Assembly (NCBI RefSeq): GCF_023091155.1
Contig: NZ_JAHWXK010000001.1
Span: forward strand, 434,001-498,000
Reading direction: 5' to 3'
DNA: 64,000 nucleotides
Origin: Microbacterium sufflavum
GTDB taxonomy: Bacteria; Actinomycetota; Actinomycetes; Actinomycetales; Microbacteriaceae
The first letter of the stretch is position 1. The number at the start of each line of letters is the position of its first letter. The notes under the pieces are model-generated. The model searched no databases. It had not been told where the DNA came from and saw nothing but the letters and a program-made list of their open reading frames with translations. Position numbers and translations under genes: made by a program. Below are positions 19,009 through 28,570 of the stretch, piece by piece.

Positions 19009-19233
19009 ATGGCCCTCTCCCCCACCCTCGATCGCTTCCTCGCCGGCATGGAGTACCCGGCGACGCGCGACGACCTGCTGCGCGAGGCCACCCGCGACGG
19101 ACTCGACGCCGACGACCGTGCCGTGCTGCGCACCCTCCCCGAGCAGAGCTACAGCGCCGCCTGGCACATCCGCTACCGCCTGGCCCGCGCCGCGCTCCGC
19201 GAGTCGCTGACCCCCGCCGCCCGGGCCGCCTGA
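19009..19233 (+). CDS. Small DUF2795-like protein
   Basis: A 74-residue helical protein with the pattern FLAGMEYPATRDDLLREATR ... LRTLPEQSYSAAWHI that is typical of DUF2795. No catalytic motif is visible; the family is of unknown function and may bind nucleic acid or other proteins. The start has GAAAGGA upstream. It lies 69 bases behind hsp20, across a hairpin, and may be partly co-transcribed with it. Confidence 0.78.
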   Translation: MALSPTLDRFLAGMEYPATRDDLLREATRDGLDADDRAVLRTLPEQSYSAAWHIRYRLARAALRESLTPAARAA

Positions 19234-19315
19234 GCCCGCACCCGCGCGGTCGCGTCACGGACGCACCGGTGCGAGGCCGGGAATGCGCGCGCGACGTCTC
19301 GGGTTGCATCCGGGG

Positions 19316-20353
19316 ATGAACGACGTCGCCCTCTCCGTCCTCGACCTCGTGCCGGTTCGCTCCGGCCAGACCAGCGCCGAGGCCATCGCCGCCTCCCTCT
19401 CGCTCGCCGAGACCGCCGACCGTCTCGGCTACCGCCGCTACTGGTTCGCGGAGCACCACAACATGCCCGCGGTGGCCTCGACCACGCCCCCGGTGCTGAT
19501 CGCCGCGGCGGCCGCGCGCACCCGGCGGCTGCGCCTGGGCTCGGGTGGCGTGATGCTGCCGAACCACGCACCCCTCATCGTCGCCGAGCAGTTCGCGGCG
19601 CTCGAGGCCATCGCGCCAGGACGCATCGACCTCGGTCTCGGCCGCGCGCCCGGCAGCGACCCCGTCATCACGCAGCTGCTGCGCGGCAGCGGCACCACCA
19701 GCGACGTCGAGCAGTTCCCGCGTCACGTGCAGGACATCGCGGCGCTCTTCTCCGCCGACGGTGCCACGGTGCGCTTCACGTCGGGCGGCGAGTACACCGT
19801 GCGGGCCACCCCCGCCGCGACCGGCGTGCCCGAGGTGTGGCTGCTCGGGTCGAGCGACTACTCCGCGCAGCTCGCCGCCTCGCACGGACTGCCCTACGTG
19901 TTCGCCAACCACTTCTCCGGCCAGGGGCTGGAGCGGGCGCTCGACCTGTACCGCACGAACTACCGCCCCAGCGAGGAGCACCCGGAGCCGCGCACGTTCC
20001 TCACCGTCAACGCGGTCGCCGCCCCCACCGCGGACGAGGCCGAGCAGCGCGCCCTCCCCCAGCTGCGGATGATGGCCCGGCTGCGGCTCAACCAACCCCT
20101 GGTGGCGCTGGAGACCGTGGAACAGGCACTCGCCGCGGCCTCCGACGCCGCGACCGACCAGGTCGTGCAGGCCGCCCGGTCGCGGTGGTACGTCGGCACG
20201 GGCGAGTCCGTCGCCGCAGAGGTGCGGGCCTTCGCCACGCAGCACGGCGTGGACGAGGTCATGCTCTCGCCCGTCGCCGGAGCGTTCGAGGCCGAGCCCG
20301 CCGACACCTCGCCCGGACGCACGCAGACGCTCGAGCTCATCGCGACCGCCTGA
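19316..20353 (+). CDS. LLM-class flavin-dependent oxidoreductase
   Basis: A 345-residue luciferase-like monooxygenase (TIM barrel, uses FMNH2 from a separate reductase). Signatures include the N-terminal LSVLDLVPVRSGQTSAEAI, YWFAEHHNMPAVASTTPPV, LRLGSGGVMLPNHAP and APGRIDLGLGRAPGSD, all typical of the YtmO/YhbW group. Substrate unknown. ATG 19316 is preferred to one 33 bases upstream because homologues begin here; TTGCAT lies 6 bases before it. Confidence 0.9.
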   Translation: MNDVALSVLDLVPVRSGQTSAEAIAASLSLAETADRLGYRRYWFAEHHNMPAVASTTPPVLIAAAAARTRRLRLGSGGVMLPNHAPLIVAEQFAALEAIAPGRIDLGLGRAPGSDPVITQLLRGSGTTSDVEQFPRHVQDIAALFSADGATVRFTSGGEYTVRATPAATGVPEVWLLGSSDYSAQLAASHGLPYVFANHFSGQGLERALDLYRTNYRPSEEHPEPRTFLTVNAVAAPTADEAEQRALPQLRMMARLRLNQPLVALETVEQALAAASDAATDQVVQAARSRWYVGTGESVAAEVRAFATQHGVDEVMLSPVAGAFEAEPADTSPGRTQTLELIATA

Positions 20354-20423
20354 ACCCGGCGCGAGGGGCTGGCCCCGGCCGACTCCGAGGCGTAGCCTCA
20401 GCGGCAGAGAGAGGGGTTCGACG

Positions 20424-20630
20424 ATGAGCACCAGGACACTCGCACTGTGGGTCGCCTACGGCCCGAACGGCGTGGTCGGCAGCATCCGCCATGACGACGA
20501 GGGGTACGCGGTCACGATGGCCGGGGCGGACGCCGTGGCCGGGACCTACCCGAGCCTCGCGTCGGCGAAGGGGGCACTGCATGCGCGCATGGCTCCCGGC
20601 AGCGCGTGGCCGCTGTTCCAGGAGCACTGA
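20424..20630 (+). CDS. Small conserved hypothetical protein
   Basis: A 68-residue protein with a compact two-strand/one-helix look (TLALWVAYGPNGVVGSIRHD, YAVTMAG, then YPSLASAKGALHARM). I do not recognise a family. ATG has GAGAGG 11 bases upstream, and TAGCCT near 20394 could be a -10. It lies between a flavin oxidoreductase and pheA with no sign of operon membership. Confidence 0.65.
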   Translation: MSTRTLALWVAYGPNGVVGSIRHDDEGYAVTMAGADAVAGTYPSLASAKGALHARMAPGSAWPLFQEH

Positions 20631-20709
20631 CCACCGCGACCGTCGCTCGAGACGCGCCGGGGCCCTCGGTCCCGACGCGTGCTCGACCCGCGAAGCCCGG
20701 GGACGGGTG

Positions 20710-21651
20710 TCAGGACTCGGGCTCGCCGGAGAGGATGCCGCGCAGCCAGTCGCGTGCCTCGATGAACACGTCGTCGGAGTAGCGGTCGGGGTACTGCACG
20801 ATCTGCCGGTCGGCACGCGGGTACGACCCGAGGAACACCACGCGCGGGCTGAAGCGGCGGATGCCGAGCAGGGCGTCGGCCATGCGCTCGTGCTCGATGT
20901 GACCGTCGGCGTCGATCACGAAGCGGTAGCGGCCGAGCTCGTCGCCGATCGGGCGGGACTCGATGAGCGAGAGGTTGATGCCGCGGGTGGAGAACTGCTC
21001 CAGCATCTCCAGCAGCGAGCCGGGGTGGTCGTGGGGCAGCTCCACGATGAGGGAGGTCTTGTCGGCCCCGGTCGGCTCCGGGGAGCGCGTCGTGCGGGTG
21101 ACCAGCACGAAGCGCGTGACGGCGGCCGCGTTGTCGCCGATGCCCTCCGCGAGCACGTCCACGTCGTAGTGCTGCACGATGCCGGGGGCCGCGATCGCCG
21201 CCTGGGCGGGCAGCGAACCGTCGAGCACGCCGATCGCCGAGGCCACGTTGCTCGCCGCCGGCACGTGCGAGTGCCGCGGCAGGTGCTCGCCGAGCCAGCC
21301 GTGGCACTGCGCGTACGCCACGGGGTGCGCCGCGATCACCTCCACCTGGTCGAGCGTGGTGCCGCGCGGGGCGACCAGGACGAAGTTGACCCGCACCAGG
21401 TACTCGCCGATGATGCGCAGCCCGGGGAGCGTCGCCAACGCGTCCTGCGTGGTGGAGACGCCGCCCTCGATCGAGTTCTCGATCGCGATCATCGCGGCGT
21501 CGCTGCGGCCCTCCAGCACGTCGTCGAGCGCCTCGCCGACGTTGTGCACGGGACGCCACACCTGCCCCCTGGCCTCCGCCACCTGGTCGAGTGCCGCCTC
21601 AGTGAAGGTTCCGGCTGGTCCGAGATAGCTGTAGGTGCGGCGATCGGTCAC
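20710..21651 (-). CDS. pheA: Prephenate dehydratase
   Basis: Converts prephenate to phenylpyruvate in phenylalanine biosynthesis. The 313 residues form a monofunctional enzyme without chorismate mutase: a type-2 periplasmic-binding-like catalytic part with YLGPAGTFTEAA at the start and the catalytic TRF motif at 179-181, then an ACT domain from about 198 with GSLLEML and ESRP at 231-234 that binds phenylalanine as feedback inhibitor. The GTG start has TAGGCT 7 bases upstream, so the transcript is probably leaderless. Confidence 0.97.
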   Translation of the reverse strand: MTDRRTYSYLGPAGTFTEAALDQVAEARGQVWRPVHNVGEALDDVLEGRSDAAMIAIENSIEGGVSTTQDALATLPGLRIIGEYLVRVNFVLVAPRGTTLDQVEVIAAHPVAYAQCHGWLGEHLPRHSHVPAASNVASAIGVLDGSLPAQAAIAAPGIVQHYDVDVLAEGIGDNAAAVTRFVLVTRTTRSPEPTGADKTSLIVELPHDHPGSLLEMLEQFSTRGINLSLIESRPIGDELGRYRFVIDADGHIEHERMADALLGIRRFSPRVVFLGSYPRADRQIVQYPDRYSDDVFIEARDWLRGILSGEPES

Positions 21652-21737
21652 GGCGTTCAGCCTAGCCCTCGCTCGCGCACCGGCCTCCCGGATGTCAAGC
21701 GGATGCGCGCATCCGGATCACGGGGCAGACTGAGAGG

Positions 21738-23381
21738 ATGAGCAGTCGTGCCGGCCTCCCCGCGGAGGAAAGTGACCTGATCGACGTCGACGAGCTGATC
21801 GCCGCCTACTACGACCGCGTGCCCGACCCGACGGTCCCGGCCGAACGGGTCGTGTTCGGCACCAGCGGCCACCGCGGCTCCTCGCTGACGAAGAGCTTCA
21901 ACGAGAACCACATCCTCGCCACGACGCAGGCGATCGTCGACTACCGCGCCGCGCAGGGCATCACCGGGCCGCTGTTCCTCGGCCGCGACACGCACGCCCT
22001 GTCGCTGCCCGCCGAGCGCAGCGCGATCGAGGTGCTGCTCGCGAACGGCGTGGACGTGCGCGTCGACGCCCGCGACTCCTGGGTGCCGACGCCCGCCCTG
22101 AGCCACGCGATCCTCACGTACAACAGGGGTCGCGCGACCGACGACCCCGGCCGGGCCGACGGCATCGTGGTCACCCCGTCGCACAACCCGCCCCGCGACG
22201 GCGGCTTCAAGTACAACCCGCCGCACGGTGGTCCCGCCGACACCGACGCCACGGGCTGGATCGCCGACCGCGCGAACCAGCTCATCGCCGACGGCCTCAC
22301 CGAGGTGAAGCGCGAGCGGTTCGCCGACGTCGACTGGGACGCGATCACCGGGTACGACTTCCGCGACGCGTACGTGCGCGACCTGCCGTCGATCATCGAC
22401 CTCGACGCGATCCGCAGCGCGGGCGTGCGCATCGGGGCCGACCCCCTCGGCGGGGCGTCGGTGGAGTACTGGGCGCTGATCGCCGAGATGCACGACCTCG
22501 ACCTCGACGTGGTGAACCCCGAGGTCGACCCGACCTGGCGTTTCATGACCCTCGACTGGGACGAGAAGATCCGGATGGATCCGTCGTCTCCGTCGGCGAT
22601 GGCGTCCCTGGTCGCCCGCAAGGGCGACTACGACGTGCTCACCGGGAACGACGCCGATGCCGACCGGCACGGCATCGTGACCCCGGATGCGGGGCTCATG
22701 AACCCCAACCACTACCTCGCCGTCGCGATCGACTACCTCTTCTCCCACCGCGAGCAGTGGCCGCGCGACGCCGCAGTCGGCAAGACCCTCGTGTCGTCAA
22801 TGATCATCGACCGGGTGGCGGAGTCGCTGGGCCGCCGCCTGCTGGAGGTGCCGGTCGGGTTCAAGTGGTTCGTGCCCGGGCTGCTCGACGGCACGGTCGC
22901 GTTCGGCGGCGAGGAGTCGGCCGGTGCGTCGTTCCTGCGCCGCGACGGCTCCGTGTGGTCGACCGACAAGGACGGCATCCTGCTGTGCCTGCTCGCGGCG
23001 GAGATCATCGCGGTCACGGGCAAGACCCCGTCGGAGCGCTACGCCGAGCTGGAGCAGGCGTTCGGCGCCTCGGCGTATCAGCGCGTCGACGCCCCCGCGA
23101 CGCCGGAGCAGAAGGCCACGCTGGGCAAGCTGGCGCCGGAGTCGGTCACCGCGACCACGCTGGCCGGCGAGGACATCACGGCGAAGCTGTCGCACGCCCC
23201 CGGCAACGGTGCGGCGATCGGCGGGCTCAAGGTGCAGACCGAGCACGCGTGGTTCGCCGCCCGCCCGTCGGGCACGGAAGACGTCTACAAGCTCTACGCC
23301 GAGAGCCTGCGCGGCCCGGAGCACCTCGCCGAGGTGCAGGAGGAGGCCCGCGCCGTGGTGTCCGCCGCCCTCGGCGACTGA
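21738..23381 (+). CDS. pgm: Phosphoglucomutase (alpha-D-glucose phosphate-specific)
   Basis: Interconverts glucose-1-phosphate and glucose-6-phosphate. The 547 residues show the phosphoserine loop TPSHNP (Ser148), the metal-binding [11 protein letters not shown], the sugar-specificity loop [15 protein letters not shown] and the phosphate-binding [10 protein letters not shown]. Length is that of the PGM class that begins with an extended N-terminus. CAGACT lies 6 bases before ATG, and GAGAGG immediately precedes it. It links the galTKE product glucose-1-phosphate to glycolysis. Confidence 0.97.
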   Translation: MSSRAGLPAEESDLIDVDELIAAYYDRVPDPTVPAERVVFGTSGHRGSSLTKSFNENHILATTQAIVDYRAAQGITGPLFLGRDTHALSLPAERSAIEVLLANGVDVRVDARDSWVPTPALSHAILTYNRGRATDDPGRADGIVVTPSHNPPRDGGFKYNPPHGGPADTDATGWIADRANQLIADGLTEVKRERFADVDWDAITGYDFRDAYVRDLPSIIDLDAIRSAGVRIGADPLGGASVEYWALIAEMHDLDLDVVNPEVDPTWRFMTLDWDEKIRMDPSSPSAMASLVARKGDYDVLTGNDADADRHGIVTPDAGLMNPNHYLAVAIDYLFSHREQWPRDAAVGKTLVSSMIIDRVAESLGRRLLEVPVGFKWFVPGLLDGTVAFGGEESAGASFLRRDGSVWSTDKDGILLCLLAAEIIAVTGKTPSERYAELEQAFGASAYQRVDAPATPEQKATLGKLAPESVTATTLAGEDITAKLSHAPGNGAAIGGLKVQTEHAWFAARPSGTEDVYKLYAESLRGPEHLAEVQEEARAVVSAALGD

Positions 23382-23398
23382 CACCCGGGCGACCCCGG

Positions 23399-23444
23399 CG
23401 GGATCGGAACGACCCCGGAGCGGGTGGGGACGTTCGCGATCCCG
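23399..23444. terminator. Long bidirectional hairpin between pgm and the ABC transporter operon
   Basis: Left arm CGGGATCGGAACGACCCC (23399-23416) pairs with GGGGACGTTCGCGATCCCG (23426-23444) with one mismatch and one bulge. The convergent neighbours both end nearby, so it can serve both. Confidence 0.65.
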
Positions 23445-23474
23445 CACAGGGGTGGGACCGGAGGCCGGGGCGGT

Positions 23475-24293
23475 TCAGTCCGCGTCGGTGGAGGAGCCGA
23501 GCAGCTCGCGCACGCGACTCGACACCCGGTGGAACTCCGGCGTCTCCAGTACCTCGGCGTACCCGCGGCGGGCCGGGAGGTCGACCCGGTGCTCCTCCAG
23601 GATCCGGCCGGGACGCGGACTCATCACGATGACGCGGCTCGCGAGGTAGACCGCCTCGGCGACCGAGTGCGTCACGAGCAGGACGGTGGTCCCGGTGGCG
23701 CTCCAGATGCGGTTCAGCTCCACGTTCATGCGCTCGCGCGTCAGGGCGTCGAGGGCACCGAACGGCTCATCCATGAGCAGCACCCGCGGCTCGTGCAGCA
23801 GCGCGCGGCACAGCGAGACGCGCTGCTGCATCCCGCCCGAGAGCTCGTGCGGCAGCGACTTCTCGAAGCCGGTGAGACCGGTCATCTCGATGAGCTCGTC
23901 GGCACGGGCCTGGGCCTTGCGCATGTCCATCCCGCGCATCTCGGCCTGGAGGAGGATGTTGCCGCGGACGCTGCGCCATTCGAGGAGCGCCGCGCGCTGG
24001 AAGACGTACCCGATGTCCTGCCGGGGACCGCGGACCTCGTCCCCGCGGAGGCGGATGCTGCCGCGGCTGGGAGCGGTGAGTCCTGCCACGGCTTTGAGCA
24101 GCGTCGACTTGCCGCATCCGGACGGGCCGGCGATGGAGAGGAACTCGCCCTCCTCCACGCGCAGGTCGACCCCCTCGAGCGCGGTGACCTGACGGCGCTT
24201 GGAGGCGAACGTGATCGCCAGGTCGGAGACCTCCAGCGCGGGGCCGGTGGGCGTGGCCGCCGTGGCGCGCGCCTGCTGATCGTGGGTGAGCAT
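23475..24293 (-). CDS. ABC transporter ATP-binding protein (nitrate/sulfonate/taurine type)
   Basis: ATPase subunit of an importer of the SsuB/TauB/ThiZ class. The 272 residues contain Walker A GPSGCGKSTLL, signature LSGGMQQRVSLCRAL, Walker B VLLMDEPFGALD and the H-loop VTHSVAEAVYLASRV. ATG 24293 is chosen because GAGG lies 8 bases upstream; a GTG at 24308 overlaps the previous stop. It is the last gene of a permease-binding protein-ATPase operon behind a LacI-type operator. Confidence 0.93.
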   Translation of the reverse strand: MLTHDQQARATAATPTGPALEVSDLAITFASKRRQVTALEGVDLRVEEGEFLSIAGPSGCGKSTLLKAVAGLTAPSRGSIRLRGDEVRGPRQDIGYVFQRAALLEWRSVRGNILLQAEMRGMDMRKAQARADELIEMTGLTGFEKSLPHELSGGMQQRVSLCRALLHEPRVLLMDEPFGALDALTRERMNVELNRIWSATGTTVLLVTHSVAEAVYLASRVIVMSPRPGRILEEHRVDLPARRGYAEVLETPEFHRVSSRVRELLGSSTDAD

Positions 24294-24304
24294 GAGATCC
24301 GACC

Positions 24305-25339
24305 TCACTTCCCGGGGGTGAACGCGTCGTCGTAGTAGGTCTCGACGTCACCGTCGCCGGAGATGAGGCCCGCCTTCGACAGCACCTCGAGCGTGGCCTC
24401 CCAGTCCTCGGCGGCATTCGCTCCGGGAGCCTGGCCCTCGGTGGCGTCGGTGTGCAGCAGCTCGATGGTCTCCTCCCACTGGTGCAGCAGCACCTTCTGG
24501 GCCGGCATCTGCGGGTCCTTGCCCTCCATCGCGGCGACCGCGGCCTCCGGGTCCTCCTGCGCGGCCTCGAACGCCTCCGAGGTCGCGGCGACCAGCGCCT
24601 CGACGAGTTCCGGGTCGTTCTCGATCGTGTCGTTCGGGGCGATGAGGCCGTTGCTGAAGAAGTTCAGCCCCGCGTCGGAGTAGCGCAGGTACTCGACGTC
24701 CTTGCCGCTCTTGTCGGCGATGGTCGGTCCCTGGTCGTGGGCGAACCCGATGAGCCCGTCCACCTGGCCGGAGAGCATCGCGGCGATCTTGCCCGCGGCG
24801 TCGAGGTTCTGCTGGGTCACGTCGCCCTCGTCGAGCCCGACCGCCTCGAGGTACATCGGGAACGTCGTGGTCGGAGCGTCGCCGGCGGAGACCGCGATGG
24901 TCTTGCCCTTCAGGTCCTCCGGGCCGGAGATGCCGGAGTCAGCGAAGACCTGCACGGCCGACGGCGTCGTCTGGAGGAAGACGCCGACGCTCTTGATCCC
25001 GACGCCCTTGTCGATGTTCGCGAGGACGGCGGGGGTGTCGGCCCAGCCGAAGTCGACCTGGCCCTGTCCCACGGCCTGGGCGGTCTTGGTCGAGCCCTGC
25101 CCCGCCTTGATCGTGAGGTCGATCCCGTGCTCCTCGAAGATGCCCTGGTCGACCCCGTAGTAGAACGCGGCGTGCTCGCCGTAGGGGTACCAGTTGAGCA
25201 TGAGCGTGACCGGGGTGAGCGCGTCGGCGTCGTCGCCGCCCTCGCCCGCCGGGGCCGAGGAGCCGCCGCACCCGGAGAGGGCGAGCACCGCCGCGGACGC
25301 GAGGGCGATGGAGCTGAGGATGGTGCCTGACTTCTTCAT
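24305..25339 (-). CDS. ABC transporter substrate-binding lipoprotein, NMT1/THI5-like
   Basis: A 344-residue extracytoplasmic binding protein. The signal peptide ends in lipobox LALSGC with Cys24 lipidated. The mature part begins with the family signature LMLNWYPYGEHAAFYYGVDQ, then GIFEEHGIDLTIKAG and GQVDFGWADTP, which define the NMT1/THI5-like and SsuA-like binding proteins. Ligands in this family include pyrimidine precursors, riboflavin, sulfonates and nitrate; nothing here fixes which. GAAGG lies 7 bases before ATG. The putative regulon with a sugar operon suggests a carbohydrate-linked ligand, which is inference. Confidence 0.92.
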   Translation of the reverse strand: MKKSGTILSSIALASAAVLALSGCGGSSAPAGEGGDDADALTPVTLMLNWYPYGEHAAFYYGVDQGIFEEHGIDLTIKAGQGSTKTAQAVGQGQVDFGWADTPAVLANIDKGVGIKSVGVFLQTTPSAVQVFADSGISGPEDLKGKTIAVSAGDAPTTTFPMYLEAVGLDEGDVTQQNLDAAGKIAAMLSGQVDGLIGFAHDQGPTIADKSGKDVEYLRYSDAGLNFFSNGLIAPNDTIENDPELVEALVAATSEAFEAAQEDPEAAVAAMEGKDPQMPAQKVLLHQWEETIELLHTDATEGQAPGANAAEDWEATLEVLSKAGLISGDGDVETYYDDAFTPGK

Positions 25340-25369
25340 CAGTGCCTTCTTTCGTGGGTGCGAGGGGGG

Positions 25370-26221
25370 TCAGAGTCGGACGGTGGCCGCGGCGACGTCG
25401 CGCTTGGACGCGTGCCACGGGATGAGGAAGCGCTCGGCGACCTGGATGATGCCGAAGAGGATCACGCCGAGAAGCGACATGATGATCAGCGCCGCGAAGA
25501 GCATCGCGGTGTCGAGGTTGCCGTTGGCCTGCAGGATGACGTAGCCGAGCCCCTCGTTCGCGCCGACGAACTCGCCGACCACCGCGCCGGTCACCGCGAG
25601 CGTGGCGGCGACCTTCAGTCCGGACAGGAGCTCGGGAAGAGCGGCGGGCAGCCGCACCTTGAGGAAGGTCTTGAAGCGGCTCGCTCCCATGGTCGACGTG
25701 AGCTGGAGGATCTCGGGATCGACGGTGCGCAGACCTGCGAGGCCCGAGATGACGACGGGGAAGAACGCCATGAGCACGGCGACGAGGATCTTGGGCTCGG
25801 CGCCGAACCCGAGCCACACGACGAACAGCGGCGCGATCGCGATCTTCGGGATGACCTGGGCGAACAGGATCACCGGGTAGAGCGTCTGCTCCAGACCGCG
25901 GGAGTAGACCATGAGCACCGCCACGAGGACGCCGACGACGACCGCGATGACGAATCCGATCACGGTCTCGTAGGTCGTGACCCAGGTGTTCTGCGCCAGG
26001 TAGGCCGCGTTGTCGGTGAAGGCCGCCCAGGTGTCGGCGGGCGACGGGATGATGAACGCCGGCACCCACCCGAGGCTCGTCGAGACCCACCACAGGGCGA
26101 TGACCGCGAGCACGAAGACGAGCGGGTGCCAGTGGCGGCTCCACCAGCGGACGATGCCCGCGGGCTCGGGTCGGTCGGCGGCCAGCGCCAGGGTCATGGT
26201 CGCGTTGGGGGCAGACGACAT
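25370..26221 (-). CDS. ABC transporter permease (nitrate/sulfonate/taurine type)
   Basis: Membrane subunit of the importer, 283 residues with six predicted helices. The ATPase-docking EAA-like loop reads TSTMGASRFKTFLKVRLPAA. The PTS FIIPSPADTWAAF segment and AVTGAVVGEFVGANEGLG are typical of the SsuC/TauC group. ATG 26221 is chosen because GAGG lies 5 bases upstream; a longer open frame upstream would be hydrophilic. First gene of the operon; a 17-bp-spaced promoter and a palindromic LacI-type operator lie just upstream. Confidence 0.92.
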   Translation of the reverse strand: MSSAPNATMTLALAADRPEPAGIVRWWSRHWHPLVFVLAVIALWWVSTSLGWVPAFIIPSPADTWAAFTDNAAYLAQNTWVTTYETVIGFVIAVVVGVLVAVLMVYSRGLEQTLYPVILFAQVIPKIAIAPLFVVWLGFGAEPKILVAVLMAFFPVVISGLAGLRTVDPEILQLTSTMGASRFKTFLKVRLPAALPELLSGLKVAATLAVTGAVVGEFVGANEGLGYVILQANGNLDTAMLFAALIIMSLLGVILFGIIQVAERFLIPWHASKRDVAAATVRL

Positions 26222-26248
26222 GTGGTCCTCGACATCTTCGTGAAGGAT

Positions 26249-26308
26249 TCGGGAAAGCGCATTCCCGAGCGGTGTTGCGAGTCTATGCCGCCGGTTCCCT
26301 CGTGTCAA
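26249..26308 (-). promoter_or_regulatory. Promoter and LacI-type operator of the NMT1-type ABC operon
   Basis: On the minus strand -35 TTGACA (26303-26308), 17-base spacer, -10 TAGACT (26280-26285). About 12 bases downstream lies a palindrome with perfect 7-bp arms TCGGGAA (26249-26255) and TTCCCGA (26262-26268) around AGCGCA. The core GGGAAAGCGCATTCCC is the LacI-family type and matches the operator before the dehydrogenase gene at 32642. Confidence 0.75.
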
Positions 26309-26362
26309 CGCGCGCGGTTCGTCGAGGCGCGTGAACTCGGGAATCCCCGACCGGGACGCGGG

Positions 26363-27466
26363 TCACCGGGAGCGCGCGAGGGCGGCGCCGGCGACGCGGA
26401 GCCAGCGGGCGGGGTCCTCGAGGGCGCTCTCCCCCGAGCCGGCGAGGACCGTGAGGGAGACGGTCGCGGCGAAGATCCCGACGTCGGCGTCGGGCGTGAT
26501 GCGCCCCGCCGCGAGCAGGGGGCGTGCGCCCGCCGCGGCCGCCATCCCCGCGAGGAACGACGGCACCTTCCCGTCGCCGGACTGGCCGTCGTACGACCCC
26601 TCGCCCGTGACCACCACGTCGGCGCCCCGGACGGCGTCGGCGAGGCCGATGAGCTCCGCCACCTCGGCAGCCCCCGGGGCGAGGACAGCACCCCAGCGCA
26701 CGAGGGCCGCCCCGGTGCCGCCCGCCGCTCCGGCGCCCGGGTGCTCCGCGTCCACGTCCAGCAGCGACGCGAGCCGGGCGAGCGCCGCGTCGACGCGGGA
26801 GATGTCGCCCGGATCGGCCAGCCCCTTCTGCGGACCGAAGACCGCCGCGGCGCCGCGTGCGCCCGTGAGCGGATTCGTCACATCGGTGAGCACCCGCACC
26901 TCGGGGGCCGCCCGCAGGCCGTCGAGGTCGACGGCCGCGACGTCGTCCAGGCCCCGGGCTCCGGGCGCGACCGGGCGTCCCGCGCCGTCGAGGAAGCGGG
27001 CGCCCAGAGCGGTGAGCATGCCGATGCCGCCGTCGGTCGACGCGCTGGAGCCGATGCCGAGCACCAGCCGCGAGACGCCGTGGTCGAGCGCGGCGACGAT
27101 GGCCTGCCCGAAGCCCGTGGTGTCCGCGTCCCACGGACGCGGTGCGGCGAGCAGCTCGATGCCCGACGTGGAGGCGATGTCGACCACTCCGGTGCCGTGC
27201 GGTGCACCGTCGTCGGGCGGCAGGAGGAGCCAGGACGTGTCGTGCGCGTCGCCGGCGGGACCGGTGACGCGCACGGGCATGCGCCGCGCCCCGGGGACGG
27301 CCGCCGCGAACGCCGCCACCGTGCCCTCCCCGCCATCGGCCATCGGGCGATGCACGAACTCAGCGCCGGGCTCGACCTCCGCCCACCCCTCGGCGAGTGC
27401 CTGCGCCGCCGCAGCCGCGGTGATGCTGCCCTTGAAGCTGTCGGGCGCGAGGACGACCCGGGTCAC
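26363..27466 (-). CDS. Glycerate kinase (GarK/GlxK type)
   Basis: Phosphorylates glycerate to 2- or 3-phosphoglycerate. The 367 residues begin with the family signature VVLAPDSFKGSITAA, followed by HRPMADGGEGTVAAF and VLGIGSSASTDGGIGMLTALG, all conserved in class-1 glycerate kinases. The GTG start at 27466 overlaps the LacI stop (GTGA), so it is translationally coupled to the regulator. It is the last gene of the catabolic operon, implying the pathway delivers glycerate to lower glycolysis. Confidence 0.93.
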   Translation of the reverse strand: MTRVVLAPDSFKGSITAAAAAQALAEGWAEVEPGAEFVHRPMADGGEGTVAAFAAAVPGARRMPVRVTGPAGDAHDTSWLLLPPDDGAPHGTGVVDIASTSGIELLAAPRPWDADTTGFGQAIVAALDHGVSRLVLGIGSSASTDGGIGMLTALGARFLDGAGRPVAPGARGLDDVAAVDLDGLRAAPEVRVLTDVTNPLTGARGAAAVFGPQKGLADPGDISRVDAALARLASLLDVDAEHPGAGAAGGTGAALVRWGAVLAPGAAEVAELIGLADAVRGADVVVTGEGSYDGQSGDGKVPSFLAGMAAAAGARPLLAAGRITPDADVGIFAATVSLTVLAGSGESALEDPARWLRVAGAALARSR

Positions 27467-28527
27467 GCCGCTCCCGGGGTGCTGTCGCGCACGACCACCT
27501 CGAGCGCGAGCGGCGGCTGGGTCCAGTCGTCGTCGACGATCGCCCGGAAGGCCTCGTACCCGGCGTCGCTGAGCGGCACCCGGACCGTGGTGAGCGCGGG
27601 GGTCACATCCCGGCTGGACGGCACGTCGTCGAAGCCGCACACCGCGATGTCCGCGCCGACCTCGCGCTGCGCCGCACGGATCGCCGCCATCGCACCGATG
27701 GCCACCACGTCGCTGATCCCGAACACGACCGTGCCCGTCGGCACGCCCGCATCGAGGGCCGCGGTCATCGCCGCCGCGGCGGACTCGCGTCGGAAGTCGC
27801 CGCGGACGGTCTGCGCCACCGCGCCGCCGCCCTCCTCGAAGCCCGCGCGGAACCCGGCGAGGCGGTCGTCCGAGGTGCGCACGCCCTCCGCCGCCCCCAC
27901 GAGAACGGCCGAGCGGTACCCGAGCTGTGCCACCCGGCGGCCGAGGGCCGTGGCACCGGCGCGGTTGTCGATCTCGACGCGGCGCGCTCCCTCGGCCTCC
28001 GCGCCGAAGGCCACGACACGTCCGCCGAGTCGGGTGAACTCCGCGAGCTCTCGGGCCGTCTCGGCCTGACCCTCCTCCTGCGTGCGCGACGCGGCGAGGA
28101 TGAGGCCCTGCGGCCGCTGCCCGCGCAGAGCCCGCACGATCCGCGCCTCGCGGGCGGGATCGCGCTCCGTGATCGCCACGGTGACGACGAGACCCTGCTC
28201 GTCGGCGCCGCGCGCGACGCCCGAGGCGATGAGACCGAAGTAGGGATCGGCGATGTCGGCCACGAGGAGGGCGATCACCGGCGAGCGCCCTCGTGCGGTC
28301 GCCTGGGCCGAGACGTTGGCCGTGTAGCCGAGGGTCGCGGCGGCGGCCTCCACCCTCTCGCGGAACGCGGCAGCGACCTTGCGCTCTGACCCGTTGAGCA
28401 CCCGCGAGGCCGTCGCGAGCGAAACGCCGGCCTCGAGGGCGACGTCGTGCAGGGTGGGCGCCGGACCGCGGGCGTGGCGAGGACGACGCGCGGTCGGCGG
28501 CTCCGCCGGGGCGGCTGGCGTGGTCAT
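27463..28527 (-). CDS. LacI-family transcriptional regulator of the catabolic operon
   Basis: A 354-residue repressor with an N-terminal LacI helix-turn-helix (PTLHDVALEAGVSLATASRV, then LNGSERKVAAAFRERVE) and a periplasmic-binding-like ligand domain ending in CGFDDVPSSRDVTPALTTVRVP. It is coded inside the operon between the isomerases and glycerate kinase. Likely operators are the two matching GGGWAAGCGCWTTCC-type sites before the dehydrogenase gene and before the ABC operon. Its inducer would be a sugar or pathway intermediate. Confidence 0.9.
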   Translation of the reverse strand: MTTPAAPAEPPTARRPRHARGPAPTLHDVALEAGVSLATASRVLNGSERKVAAAFRERVEAAAATLGYTANVSAQATARGRSPVIALLVADIADPYFGLIASGVARGADEQGLVVTVAITERDPAREARIVRALRGQRPQGLILAASRTQEEGQAETARELAEFTRLGGRVVAFGAEAEGARRVEIDNRAGATALGRRVAQLGYRSAVLVGAAEGVRTSDDRLAGFRAGFEEGGGAVAQTVRGDFRRESAAAAMTAALDAGVPTGTVVFGISDVVAIGAMAAIRAAQREVGADIAVCGFDDVPSSRDVTPALTTVRVPLSDAGYEAFRAIVDDDWTQPPLALEVVVRDSTPGAA

Positions 28528-28570
28528 GCCCAGAGCCTACCGGCGGGCGCCTCGGGCCCCTCGGCCGGGG

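Noticed and set aside
26337..26350. TCGGG-AATC-CCCGA just after the glycerate kinase stop, considered as another LacI operator
   Set aside because: Lacks the AGCGCW core of the two matched sites; could equally be a weak terminator, so not listed.
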